From NCBI GenBank assembly GCA_017656235.1, contig JACDOF010000003.1, positions 169,654 to 233,653 on the forward strand: DNA of 64,000 nt, given 5' to 3'. This document shows, in pieces, positions 28,416 to 36,947 of the stretch. Made by a program: the position numbers and the translations under genes. This DNA is from Brevibacillus sp. (GTDB taxonomy: Bacteria > Bacillota > Bacilli > Brevibacillales > Brevibacillaceae). Position 1 is the stretch's first letter. Each line of letters starts with the position of its first letter. Under the pieces are notes generated by a model, which worked only from the letters and a program-made list of their open reading frames with translations, had not been told where the DNA came from and ran no database searches.

Positions 28416-29759
28416 TCACGTATCCGTACCTACCGAGGTAACTTCTTCATGGGACATGTCCAGCCGGCGGCTGTTATTGCAGGACAAGGCCTGCTTGGCA
28501 CTGTGGAATCCCGCGACGTACCCGGAGGAGAAGGCGATGGTGATGTTGTAGCCTCCTGTGTGGGCATGGACATCCATCACTTCTCCCGCGAAAAACAGTC
28601 CTGGCATCAGTTTGGACTGCATCGTTTGTGGTTCAATCTCTTTCACGTGGACACCACCTCCGGTAATGAACGCCTCCTCCAGTGACAGCGTCCCCGTAAT
28701 GGTCAAGGGAAATGCTTTCACCAGCTGGACAAACCGCTGCCAGCGGGCCTTGGCCATGTGGCTTGGCATTACGTCAGCGGGAATCTCTGCCAGATCCAGA
28801 AGCAGCGGAATCATTCGCTCCGGGAGAAAGCCTTTTAGCACGTTTTTTACCGCCTTTTTCGGGTGAGCTTCCAGACGCGCCCAGCTGTCCCGAAAGAGCT
28901 CGTCCGGAGAACAATCAGGCATCAGGTCAATCGTCAGCAGGAGCGGAGAGGTTCCCTGCCTGCGCATGGTAACAGATACATAATGGCCCATGCGCAGAGC
29001 GGCGGGACCGGAGATGCCGAAATGGGTAAAGATCATGTCGCCTTCCTGTGTACTCACTTTTTTTCCCCGGCTCGTGTACAGCGTCAGTTTCACATCACGC
29101 AAAGACAGCCCCTGCAGCCGCTTTTCCCGGATGAACCGGTCGTCTGCAGTAAGCGGCACTTCTGTGGGGTAAAGTTCCGTAACGGTGTGGCCAGCCTCTT
29201 TCGCCCAAAGGTAGCCGTCCCCGGTTGATCCGGTTCGGGGGACGGAGCACCCGCCGACAGCAACAACGACACATGGTGCTGTCAAGGTCTCCCCTGATGC
29301 AAGCTGTACGCCACAGGTTCGACCGGCATCGTAGAGAACCCGTTGGACCGGGCTGTTCAGTCGAATCTGCACACCCTGCCGTTTTACGGCATCAATCAGC
29401 GTGTTGGCTACGGTAATCGCCTTGTCGGTGACCGGAAACATCCGTCCCCGGTCTTCTTCCTTCAACTTTACTCCCAACTCTGTAAAAAAACGAATGATAT
29501 CCCGATTGCCAAACTGGGAAAAGGCACTGTACATAAACCGGCCATTTCCCGGCATTTCTTTGATTAACTCATCCAACTCCTTGGCGTTTGTCACATTGCA
29601 GCGCCCGCCTCCTGAAATAATCAGCTTGCGGCCCAACTTTTCCCCTTTCTCCGTCAGGCAGACGCGGGCCCCCTGAGCGGAGGCGGCGTATGCGGCCATG
29701 AGACCGGCAGGACCACCGCCAATCACGATCACGTCGTACTGAGTCTCTTCCTTTTTCAT
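28416..29759 (-). CDS. ytfP: HI0933/YtfP-family flavoprotein (NAD(P)/FAD-dependent oxidoreductase)
   Basis: 447 residues. N-terminal FAD-binding Rossmann motif GGGPAGLMAA, followed by the family hallmark GRKLIISGGGRCNVTN. Near the C-terminus TGGGVHVKEI and FFAGEVMDVHAHTGGYN bind FAD. These HI0933/BaiN-like proteins are widespread flavoproteins whose physiological reaction is poorly known; some reduce bile-acid derivatives. The ATG at 29759 follows AAAGGTG; longer in-frame starts lack such a site. Confidence 0.9.
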   Translation of the reverse strand: MKKEETQYDVIVIGGGPAGLMAAYAASAQGARVCLTEKGEKLGRKLIISGGGRCNVTNAKELDELIKEMPGNGRFMYSAFSQFGNRDIIRFFTELGVKLKEEDRGRMFPVTDKAITVANTLIDAVKRQGVQIRLNSPVQRVLYDAGRTCGVQLASGETLTAPCVVVAVGGCSVPRTGSTGDGYLWAKEAGHTVTELYPTEVPLTADDRFIREKRLQGLSLRDVKLTLYTSRGKKVSTQEGDMIFTHFGISGPAALRMGHYVSVTMRRQGTSPLLLTIDLMPDCSPDELFRDSWARLEAHPKKAVKNVLKGFLPERMIPLLLDLAEIPADVMPSHMAKARWQRFVQLVKAFPLTITGTLSLEEAFITGGGVHVKEIEPQTMQSKLMPGLFFAGEVMDVHAHTGGYNITIAFSSGYVAGFHSAKQALSCNNSRRLDMSHEEVTSVGTDT

Positions 29760-30150
29760 CTGCTTCACCTTTGGTTCGTCATTATTTTCCCATGCAGACG
29801 GCATTCCGTTTGAGGCTGGTGCCATTATTTTTCCCTTTGGTACGGCTCCTACCGATTTCGATCTTTTGGCATCTGTTTACAATGGGGAAGCGCCCGGTCT
29901 TCCTCCTGTATTGCCCGGGAAACAAACATGTTTTTCCATCCCGGCTCTTGTTTGTGTCTCTTCATTATACATCATACCTCGTATCAGATGCTCGGGGCGT
30001 ACAAGTGCCGGTGATCCAGCCGTACCGGTTGTACGAATTGTCATGGCAGAGTCTTCTGTTTTCAGGGAGAGCACGCCGGCTGTCAAATGTTGCATTTCCC
30101 AGGGGGGTCACCGATAATAGGAGAGGAACAGAAGCAGAGGAGGATAACAG
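29760..30150. other. Intergenic region between divergent genes
   Basis: About 390 bases with promoters for both flanks expected. On the minus strand TGTATAAT near 29965 could be the -10 for the flavoprotein gene. No clear plus-strand promoter, RNA or repeat was seen. Confidence 0.4.
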
Positions 30151-31227
30151 ATGTCTGACGCGTTTCAGCTTGAGCTTTGGAAAAGGTTGACGGAGGCTCC
30201 GGGCGCTCCCGGATTCGAGAGTGAAGTACGCAAGGTCATGAAAGAGTACATCAGTGCCTATACAGATGAGATCATATACGACAACCTGGGCAGTCTGTTC
30301 GGGGTGCACCGCGGCGATGAACATGGCCCGCGCATCATGGTGGCTGGCCACATGGATGAGGTGGGCTTCATGGTGAGCCGTATCTCCGATAAAGGATACA
30401 TCTCGTTTCAACCCCTTGGCGGGTGGTGGAGTCAGGTGCTGCTGGCGCAGCGGGTACAGGTGGTTACGCCCAACGGACCCATTGAAGGGGTTATCAGCTC
30501 CATTCCGCCCCATGTGCTGGGAGATGACCAGCGAAACCGACCGATGGAGATCAAAAACATGTACATCGATGTGGGAGCCGATTCGCGGAAAGAAGCGGAA
30601 GAATGGGGGATCCGGCCTGGGCTGCCGATTGTGCCTGTAAGTCCGTTTACCGTGATGGCCAACAAGAAAAAGATCATGGCCAAAGCCTGGGACAACCGAT
30701 ACGGTTGTGCGCTGTCCATTGAGCTGCTGAAAGAACTGCATGAACGTCCCGAGCATCCCAATGTGGTTTTTGCCGGGGCGACCGTTCAGGAAGAGGTAGG
30801 TACCAGAGGGGCCAAAACAGCGGCCCATTTGATAAACCCCGACATCTTTCTGGCTTTGGATGCCAGTCCTGCCGGTGACATTCCCGGCGTGCGGGATGGT
30901 TTTGGCAAATTGGGGGATGGTTTGTTGATGCGCATTTATGACCGGGTCATGGTGACCCATTCCGGGCTGCGCGACTTCTTGATTGATATCTGCGAGCAGG
31001 AAGGCATCAAGTATCAGTATTATATTGCTCAGGGAGGAACGGATGCCGGAGCTGTTCACCTGCACGGCAGCGGCGTGCCGTCGGCCGTGATCGGCCTGCC
31101 AGCCCGCTACATTCACAGTCACACCGCGATCATCAACCGGGACGACTACGAAGCAGCCAAACAACTGTTGTTCCGCGCCATCAGAAAGCTGGATCGTGCG
31201 GCATGGGAGGCAATCCGCTCCTGTTAA
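30151..31227 (+). CDS. ytoP: M42-family glutamyl aminopeptidase/deblocking peptidase, YtoP-like
   Basis: 358 residues. Two-metal aminopeptidase: AGHMDEVG (metal His), KAWDNRYG (bridging Asp), QEEVGTRGA (catalytic Glu pair), LALDAS (Asp) and [10 protein letters not shown] (last His) give the complete M42 set. These enzymes form dodecameric cages and degrade short peptides in the cytoplasm. AGAGGAGG precedes the ATG by seven bases. The next gene begins 14 bases after the stop. Confidence 0.95.
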   Translation: MSDAFQLELWKRLTEAPGAPGFESEVRKVMKEYISAYTDEIIYDNLGSLFGVHRGDEHGPRIMVAGHMDEVGFMVSRISDKGYISFQPLGGWWSQVLLAQRVQVVTPNGPIEGVISSIPPHVLGDDQRNRPMEIKNMYIDVGADSRKEAEEWGIRPGLPIVPVSPFTVMANKKKIMAKAWDNRYGCALSIELLKELHERPEHPNVVFAGATVQEEVGTRGAKTAAHLINPDIFLALDASPAGDIPGVRDGFGKLGDGLLMRIYDRVMVTHSGLRDFLIDICEQEGIKYQYYIAQGGTDAGAVHLHGSGVPSAVIGLPARYIHSHTAIINRDDYEAAKQLLFRAIRKLDRAAWEAIRSC

Positions 31228-31241
31228 AGGCGGGTGAGGAA

Positions 31242-31751
31242 ATGAATGCGATAAGGTTCTATCGTCAGGAACATGACGGTGAGACGGTACTGTCTTACGA
31301 TTTTTACGAGCACAATTTTGCACCGACCAATCTGGTCGTGCGCAAACTGTGGATGGCGATGCTGGACAGCTCCCGTCACCGCCTGACCCATTTGCGAATC
31401 GAATACAACGATCACATGCTCGCTGAAAAGCTGGGGCGGAGGGCAGCAGAAGTGCTGCGGCTGCTGGGGGCCTCCCGGGAGACGATTCGTGAAAACAAGA
31501 ACGATGAGGGGATTACCTATAGCCGTACGTTTACTGCACCCTTGAGCGATGAACGCTTCCAATACCTGTACTACCTGCAGGACATCAGCCAGTTTCCTCA
31601 TTATTGCCTAATGGAAGAGCAGCAGGAGCGGGTGGTGTTTTACTTCCAGCAATATCTCTCGCTTCGGCTGCCCGCAGCGGAACAGCGGCGGTTCTTTGGC
31701 AGGATGGAGGCGTTTCAGATCCCGTATCAGGTGGTTGAAGGCGGGAGATAG
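31242..31751 (+). CDS. Conserved-looking protein of unknown function
   Basis: 169 residues, no signal or membrane segment. Mixed alpha/beta composition with many aromatic residues (YDFYEHNF, RFQYLYYLQDISQFPHY). No family recognised. The ATG at 31242 follows GGGTGAGG closely, and AAAGG further up is better spaced; the gene probably shares a transcript with ytoP. Confidence 0.65.
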   Translation: MNAIRFYRQEHDGETVLSYDFYEHNFAPTNLVVRKLWMAMLDSSRHRLTHLRIEYNDHMLAEKLGRRAAEVLRLLGASRETIRENKNDEGITYSRTFTAPLSDERFQYLYYLQDISQFPHYCLMEEQQERVVFYFQQYLSLRLPAAEQRRFFGRMEAFQIPYQVVEGGR

Positions 31752-31754
31752 GGG

Positions 31755-31773
31755 GCCCGGCGGTCAGCCGGGC
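31755..31773. terminator. GC-rich hairpin between convergent genes
   Basis: Perfect 7-bp stem GCCCGGC/GCCGGGC with a GGTCA loop. No T run on either side, so termination is only likely from its position. Confidence 0.35.
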
Positions 31774-31791
31774 AGTATGGGGAGATCCGTG

Positions 31792-33177
31792 CTAGGTAAC
31801 CGCCTGGCAGCGCTCGTTTACCGGCACCTTCTCTTCAAACGTGCCGAACAGCATCTGATCGGCCGTCGTGATCTCGTGGGCGCGGTAAAACGTCTCTTCA
31901 CTGATGCTTTCAAAAAATGCCTGGGCTACCATGGGACAAAACTGCGTGCCGATGTGATTGCGAATCTCCTGACAGGCTTTTGAGTAAGAGAGGCCTCGGC
32001 GATAAGGGCGGATCGAAGTCATCGCATCGAACGAGTCGGCTACCGCCGCAATTCGGGCTACCAGCGGTATGGCCTCTCCTGCCAACCCGTCGGGGTAGCC
32101 CCGCCCGTCAAACCTTTCGTGGTGGGAGCGGGTGATCGTCAGGACCAGGTCAACCTGCTCGCGGTCTTTTTTGTGCACGTCGGCGTACAGCCTGCGCAGA
32201 AGCGCTTCTCCGCGCACTGGATGCGCCTTGATAATCTCGTATTCTTCGTCCGTGAGGCGTCCGTTCTTTTGCAGAATCCTGTCTTCGACGCCGATCTTGC
32301 CGATGTCGTGCAGCAGCCCGCCCATGTAGATCGCCTCCATCATTTCTTCGGGGAAGTTCATCTGCCTGGCTATCTGCTTCATGTAAAAGGCAACGCGCTG
32401 CGAATGACCGGAGGTGTACGCGTCCCGCTCTTCCAGTGCCACAGCGAGCGTCTTTAACACGCTTTGGTTGGTCTGGGCCAACTGTTCGCTCATCCGGGCA
32501 GACTGGGCAAGGGCCCGTTCCTTGCGGCGCGCCAGAATCAAAAGGATCGCCGCGATGACGTAACTGCCCGCAACCAGCACGAGAAGCAGTACTTTGACCG
32601 GCTTGTAGTAGGCATAAAAGTTGGCTTCGTCCACCACTATCCCGATGTACCAGTCCCAGGGAGCAAAGTAACGGATCAGGGTGATTTTAGCGTGTGGTCG
32701 GGAATCGGTCGGGTTCTGCCAAAGGTAGTAGTGTATCCCCTGCGGTTGATTAATCAGCTCTTTGGCGATAAACCGCCCTTCCGGATTGCGGATGGACAGC
32801 AGGTTTTTCCCTTCCAGCTGCGGGTGCATCACCGCATAACCGCTGGAGTTAAGCGCGAACAGATAATCGCCCGGACCGGTCATGATGTCGACTTCTGACG
32901 AATTGCGGGTGCCGTCCGGCAGACGATGTCCGGCAAGCAGTTCTTTCACCTTGTTTTGTGCCTGTACAAGAGTGAGTTGACCGCTTTGCACCTGCTTGTG
33001 AGTCAACTCGACCAGGTGGATCACGGTACCCAATTGCTTGTCCAACGCGTGAGTGCCGGCAGCATGATACTGCTGTTTGGCATAGGAGTATCCCACGTAG
33101 ACAATCAAGCTGAAAAGGACGGGAAGCAGAATCAGAAAAGCCGGGTATGTTTTTCGTGGAAAGGAAGTAAAGAACAA
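31792..33177 (-). CDS. Membrane sensor with Cache-type domain and HD-GYP output
   Basis: 461 residues. A first membrane segment (about 10-33) is followed by an extracytoplasmic single-Cache-like domain: GDYLFALNSSGYAVMHPQLEGKN is interrupted by typical turns, and WDWYIGIVVDEANF closes it. A second membrane segment lies at about 198-218, then a linker helix and an HD-GYP domain with HSQRVAFY, HDIGK and HHERFDGRGYPDG. It should hydrolyse cyclic di-GMP in response to an outside ligand. The start is TTG at 33177, chosen because AAAGGA lies nine bases upstream and a good promoter (33227-33255) precedes it; in-frame starts further up would overlap the promoter. Confidence 0.87.
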   Translation of the reverse strand: MFFTSFPRKTYPAFLILLPVLFSLIVYVGYSYAKQQYHAAGTHALDKQLGTVIHLVELTHKQVQSGQLTLVQAQNKVKELLAGHRLPDGTRNSSEVDIMTGPGDYLFALNSSGYAVMHPQLEGKNLLSIRNPEGRFIAKELINQPQGIHYYLWQNPTDSRPHAKITLIRYFAPWDWYIGIVVDEANFYAYYKPVKVLLLVLVAGSYVIAAILLILARRKERALAQSARMSEQLAQTNQSVLKTLAVALEERDAYTSGHSQRVAFYMKQIARQMNFPEEMMEAIYMGGLLHDIGKIGVEDRILQKNGRLTDEEYEIIKAHPVRGEALLRRLYADVHKKDREQVDLVLTITRSHHERFDGRGYPDGLAGEAIPLVARIAAVADSFDAMTSIRPYRRGLSYSKACQEIRNHIGTQFCPMVAQAFFESISEETFYRAHEITTADQMLFGTFEEKVPVNERCQAVT

Positions 33178-33226
33178 TACGCTTCGTCCTTTCGCAAAAA
33201 AAGTCGAAACATTTCCTCTACTCCTT

Positions 33227-33255
33227 ACTATAGGGGAAAACCGACCGGCGAGCAA
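33227..33255 (-). promoter_or_regulatory. Promoter of the Cache-HD-GYP gene
   Basis: On the minus strand -35 TTGCTC (33250-33255), 17-bp spacer, -10 TATAGT (33227-33232). Confidence 0.55.
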
Positions 33256-33274
33256 CCAATTCAGGACGATACGG

Positions 33275-33299
33275 AAAAAACGCCCCCATTGCGGGTGCG
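33275..33299 (-). terminator. Terminator of the MFS-small gene operon
   Basis: On the minus strand CGCACCC/GGGGGCG stem with one mismatch, loop GCAAT, then six T residues. Confidence 0.6.
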
Positions 33300-33437
33300 T
33301 CAGGTAGAAGGGCGATTTGGTCCTTCCAGCTTTTTGTTTCCATAGCCCGGGCGGCTGTCCTGTACGGCTTTCGGCTGCCTGTTTTGTTCGCTGCCGCCCG
33401 TTACAGAACCCCGCAAACGTTTTTCGGTTTCGCCCAT
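33300..33437 (-). CDS. Very small hydrophilic protein, possibly spore-associated
   Basis: 45 residues, basic and rich in Gly, Arg, Asn and Ser, ending KKLEGPNRPST. AAGGAGG lies eight bases before the ATG, an excellent ribosome-binding site. The composition and the GPNRPST-like end recall minor small acid-soluble spore proteins, but I could not assign a family. It is the last gene of an apparent operon with the 54-residue gene and the MFS gene. Confidence 0.6.
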   Translation of the reverse strand: MGETEKRLRGSVTGGSEQNRQPKAVQDSRPGYGNKKLEGPNRPST

Positions 33438-33450
33438 GACAGCTGCCTCC

Positions 33451-33615
33451 TTATTCCCAGAATATGAAACGATACGCTTCTCCGGGCTGATGAGCGGAAT
33501 CAGACGGCTTTCGCCTTGTTTCATTGCAGTCCTCTAACCGGTACAACAAGGAAGAAAAAGGTACCCGGTTTTGCAACAGGAATGTTTCGCCTTGTGGCAG
33601 GTTTGGTTCATTCAA
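33451..33615 (-). CDS. Small protein of unknown function
   Basis: 54 residues counted from a TTG at 33615, with GGAGGA eight bases upstream; an ATG six bases earlier lies too close to that site. No domain recognised. It starts 14 bases after the MFS stop and ends 13 bases before the next small gene, so the three are probably one transcript. Confidence 0.5.
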   Translation of the reverse strand: MNEPNLPQGETFLLQNRVPFSSLLYRLEDCNETRRKPSDSAHQPGEAYRFIFWE

Positions 33616-33628
33616 CGTCATTTCCTCC

Positions 33629-34870
33629 TTACTTTTGCGCAATCTTGGCGGGAATCATTGGCTGCGGACGTCCGCGTCCATGGCGGTCCTTGGCGTATAA
33701 CACAAACAGGCCGAGCAGCGACACGAAGAGAATGGTGGCCATTCCGTAGCCAAACCAGGGAAGAGAACTGGCCACACCCCCAAACCGATCGACCAGACTG
33801 CCGCCGACGCTGGCGCCAAGTGCTGCCCCGACACCCGATACAACGTTGGAAATGCCGTAATACGCCCCCACCAACTCTTCTGTCGCAAAGTATCCGACCA
33901 AACTGTCCCAGACCGGCAGCATCAGCATTTCCCCGAGAATAAAGATAATCGCCGCCAGACTCAACGTCAGAAAGCGGTCAGCCCAGCCGAGCAAAAACAG
34001 GCCAAGCCCGATCAGGAAAGTACCGGCCAGCAAGGAATAATACGGGTTGACTCGCTCCAGGAGCAGGCGCGATACAGGCCCCTGCAGCAGTACCAGTACC
34101 ATCGAATTGATTGTCCAGATCAGACCAATCCGCGATGTCGTCCCCAACACGTACTCTCCCCTGAGTGGAAGTACCAAAGCAAATTGTGCATGCAGCGCCC
34201 AGATCAACAGGGATACGAGAGAAAACAGCAGGAAACTGCGGTGGGTGAGAATGTGCTTGTAATCGAGGGCAGGAGCCTTTTTGCATGAATCCTGCTGGCA
34301 GCGGCTGGACGGCAGCAGCAAGCGGGTAAGCAGAGCCAGTAGAAACAGCACGGCCGCAGCGTAAAAGAAAACACGCCGATTGGCCTCCAGGGCCAGTAAC
34401 GTGATTAGTCCTCCGGCAATAATAATGCCGATGTTGGCAGCTATTCCCCGCCAGGAAAAGGCAGTTGTCCGCCTCTCTCGTCCTGCCGCGTTCACGATCA
34501 TCGCTTTCACAGATGGTCCGAACAGTCCCAGGCCGATCCCATTCAAGACGGAAAACCCAAGAAAGGCGGCATACGATATGCTCCATCCGTAGCCGGTCAT
34601 GGCTGCTCCCTGCAGCACGGTTCCTGTCACAATAAGGGTCCGCTGGCCCCACCGATCGGAGAGGAAACCGCCAAGCAGACTGCCCGCCTGAAAGGCAAAA
34701 CTTCCCGCACCTAGGATCAGCCCCACCTGGCTTACGCTGAAGTCCTTCACCTTTTCCAGGAAGATGGGGAAGATCGGGGTAATCAGATAGACTGCGAGGT
34801 GAGCAAACAGTACGCTGATCAACAACGACACGTAGACCCGGTTGGCAAGCAGTGGACCACCGCTGTTCAT
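33629..34870 (-). CDS. MFS-family transporter, probable drug or metabolite exporter
   Basis: 413 residues with about 12 hydrophobic segments. The MFS loop 2-3 signature appears as GGFLSDRWGQRTLIV, and the N-half has the VLNGIGLGLFGPS motif typical of drug:H+ antiporters of the DHA1 type. The substrate is unknown. The ATG at 34870 follows GGGAGGGG by ten bases. First gene of a small operon with two tiny downstream genes. Confidence 0.88.
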   Translation of the reverse strand: MNSGGPLLANRVYVSLLISVLFAHLAVYLITPIFPIFLEKVKDFSVSQVGLILGAGSFAFQAGSLLGGFLSDRWGQRTLIVTGTVLQGAAMTGYGWSISYAAFLGFSVLNGIGLGLFGPSVKAMIVNAAGRERRTTAFSWRGIAANIGIIIAGGLITLLALEANRRVFFYAAAVLFLLALLTRLLLPSSRCQQDSCKKAPALDYKHILTHRSFLLFSLVSLLIWALHAQFALVLPLRGEYVLGTTSRIGLIWTINSMVLVLLQGPVSRLLLERVNPYYSLLAGTFLIGLGLFLLGWADRFLTLSLAAIIFILGEMLMLPVWDSLVGYFATEELVGAYYGISNVVSGVGAALGASVGGSLVDRFGGVASSLPWFGYGMATILFVSLLGLFVLYAKDRHGRGRPQPMIPAKIAQK

Positions 34871-35064
34871 TCTCCATCTCACCCCTCCCTGGTCCTTTCC
34901 ATTAGTATCGGATAGGCAAGGCGGTGATTATGCGTCACTTCTGCTCGCTGGGTGAATGCGGAAATCAGGCGGATCGTGACAGCCGTCCACACCACCCCTC
35001 GGCCTCTTGTCATATAGGTATAGTGTCAGCTGGTCATTTACACCAAACGAAGGCGGGAGGGGGG

Positions 35065-35172
35065 ATGAGTTTGAGCAGAAATTTTTTTGATAACGATGGA
35101 TTTGAAGTGATTATCTGGATTCTCATCATTATTTTCCTCATCTCCGTGTTCTTTGACGAAGGACTGGATTGA
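35065..35172 (+). CDS. Very small single-span membrane protein
   Basis: 35 residues: a polar start (SLSRNFFDNDGFE), one hydrophobic stretch (VIIWILIIIFLISVFF) and an acidic end DEGLD. GGGAGGGGGG directly precedes the ATG; a TTG two codons later is better spaced. Too short for family assignment; similar tiny proteins are often spore or membrane-stress products in Bacilli. Confidence 0.5.
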   Translation: MSLSRNFFDNDGFEVIIWILIIIFLISVFFDEGLD

Positions 35173-35225
35173 GGGGTGGCAAGGTTGTACCGGTTACAGG
35201 TCAGGAAGCGAGGTGAACGCATCTG

Positions 35226-35441
35226 GTGAAGAGCAGACCCATTCGTCAGTTAAACCACTACTACAAGGGAAACCAGGAATTTAAAGCGTGGGTAAAGGCG
35301 AACGAGAAGTGGTTTTTGGAGCACCCGGATCTATTCCAAAGTGTGTTGAAAAATCCCAACATGGTCAATCTGTTTGTGGATCTGTTGGTTCTGAATGCGC
35401 CGCGCATTGAACGCAAGTTAAAGCGGCGTGAACGATCATAG
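35226..35441 (+). CDS. Small basic protein of unknown function
   Basis: 71 residues, highly basic at both ends (KSRPIRQLNHYYKGNQEF, and ending RIERKLKRRERS). Starts with GTG, preceded by GAGGTGA nine bases upstream. No family recognised. Confidence 0.6.
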   Translation: MKSRPIRQLNHYYKGNQEFKAWVKANEKWFLEHPDLFQSVLKNPNMVNLFVDLLVLNAPRIERKLKRRERS

Positions 35442-35452
35442 GCTTGGCGATC

Positions 35453-35698
35453 CTAGAGTGGCGGGTTTTGGTTGGCATGATCAGCGTCTTGTACGGTTTT
35501 GTCAGTCAGCCGATGACTGTTTTCCAGTGATTGGGTCAGTTCCCGCCGCCAATCGCGGACTTTTTGGGTCAGTTGTTCAAAGTCCTGTAACAGGACCTTG
35601 GGCTTGTCTCCGTGGTAGCTCTCACCGCGGACAAAACGTTGGGCCATATCGAGGGCGAGGTCGATTTTCTCCAGGTCGCCCAATTGCAATAACGGCAT
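35453..35698 (-). CDS. Small hydrophilic protein of unknown function
   Basis: 81 residues, predicted mostly helical (LQLGDLEKIDLALDMAQRF), no signal or membrane segment. GGGAGGG precedes the ATG with good spacing. It lies 18 bases after the next gene upstream (35717-35890), probably in one transcript. No family recognised. Confidence 0.6.
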   Translation of the reverse strand: MPLLQLGDLEKIDLALDMAQRFVRGESYHGDKPKVLLQDFEQLTQKVRDWRRELTQSLENSHRLTDKTVQDADHANQNPPL

Positions 35699-35716
35699 TT
35701 TTTATTCCCTCCCCTT

Positions 35717-35890
35717 TTACGGACGGATCTCTAGCCGTTCATCGGCAGCATCCGCCCGTTTTTGTGCTTCCAAATCGTCGGCATCGGCTCGTTCGGGTGA
35801 GTAGACCACGTCTTCGTTGTCACGGAACGGCGTGATCTGCTCGTCCCGATCAAACAACGTCTCTTCTGTGGCGTGATCCGGATGTACCAA
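35717..35890 (-). CDS. Small acidic protein of unknown function
   Basis: 57 residues from a TTG at 35890 preceded by GGAGGTGA. Very rich in Asp, Glu, Arg and Ala (PERADADDLEAQKRADAADE), so probably disordered or helical. The TTG start is inferred from the ribosome-binding site; the longer frame upstream has no such signal. No family recognised. Confidence 0.5.
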   Translation of the reverse strand: MVHPDHATEETLFDRDEQITPFRDNEDVVYSPERADADDLEAQKRADAADERLEIRP

Positions 35891-36045
35891 GAGAATCACC
35901 TCCGCTGTTTTTTTTAGTATGGGATAGCAGGGGGCAAAATATGAAAACGGTCCAAACGAGTACTCCTCAGGAGACGTCCTTTTACATAATTGCCGCTTCA
36001 GATGCGTAGGGATTAAGTAACGCCTGTACAAAGGGGGGGTGTTGC

Positions 36046-36357
36046 GTGGCTCAGGTGGTGCTCACCTTTTTCATTGCTTACGGAATCGTTGTTGGCGGTT
36101 CCATCACCGGGGGGATTGGCGCGTTTTTAACGGATAAAATGCCCATGTGGTACACCGGAGAACTGGCCAAACAGTTAAAAATATGGGGACTGGTTGGAGC
36201 GCTGGGCGGCACGTTTGACTCGTTTATGCAGATTGAAAAAATATTTGACGGCCAACTTTCGCCCGTCTTCCGTCAGGTTATCCTGATTCTGGCGGCGTTT
36301 ATGGGGGCTCATTTTGGCACACTTTCCATTGAATGGCTGGTGCAGGCTAGAAAATGA
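36046..36357 (+). CDS. ytrH: Sporulation membrane protein YtrH
   Basis: 103 residues with about three hydrophobic segments: FFIAYGIVVGGSITGGIGAF, IWGLVGALGGTF and VILILAAFMGAHFG. In B. subtilis YtrH is made in the mother cell under sigma-E and is needed for normal spore cortex and germination. GTG start at 36046 with AAAGGGGGGG upstream. The stop overlaps ytrI by four bases. No convincing sigma-E promoter was identified upstream. Confidence 0.9.
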   Translation: MAQVVLTFFIAYGIVVGGSITGGIGAFLTDKMPMWYTGELAKQLKIWGLVGALGGTFDSFMQIEKIFDGQLSPVFRQVILILAAFMGAHFGTLSIEWLVQARK

Positions 36358-36851
36358 CGGTGGATAGAGAAGGGGAAAAGCACTGGCTCCGCTATGTCGC
36401 GATGTTCATTCTGGGGGCCTGGCTGGGCGCGGCAGTGTTTATGGTACGGTACAGCGATAAGCTGGAAGAGCTGATGCTCATCAACCAGAACCTGACGCTG
36501 CAAAATGACCGATTGGCCGATGAGGTAAAAAATCTGAAAGACTTGCAGAAAGAGGCACGGAAGCGGCAGGAGGTATTCATTGAAGAAATCTCGATTCAGG
36601 TGCTGGAACCAAAACCGGACGCCTATACGGAGACGGAGGTGAAGCACAGGCTGGAGAGAGATCTGGTGTCACTGCGAGGGAAAAAAGTGGAGCAGGTTGG
36701 CGATGTTCAGGCAATTTTGCATGAGATGCTGCGAAGACGGGAATACGTTGTCGAAGGAAGGGTAGTGGAAGTAAGGCTGAAGACGGCTGTCATTTCACGT
36801 GTATTGCGCCTTTATGTGACAGTGGAGGTGAGAAACGCGGTGGTCGGCTGA
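36354..36851 (+). CDS. ytrI: Sporulation protein YtrI
   Basis: 165 residues. One N-terminal membrane segment (YVAMFILGAWLGAAVFMV) followed by a coiled coil (about 38-75) and a small C-terminal domain. YtrI is the sigma-E-dependent partner of YtrH in spore formation. Its ATG overlaps the ytrH stop, as in other spore formers. The identification rests on the order and the overall layout as well as sequence texture. Confidence 0.85.
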   Translation: MTVDREGEKHWLRYVAMFILGAWLGAAVFMVRYSDKLEELMLINQNLTLQNDRLADEVKNLKDLQKEARKRQEVFIEEISIQVLEPKPDAYTETEVKHRLERDLVSLRGKKVEQVGDVQAILHEMLRRREYVVEGRVVEVRLKTAVISRVLRLYVTVEVRNAVVG

Positions 36852-36947
36852 CTGTGAAACTTTTTGCGCCTTCACCCGTATATCACGATGGGAGACGTTA
36901 ACACGGGAACTCTGCTGCCTGTTTTCTATGAAAGGAGACGATACACC

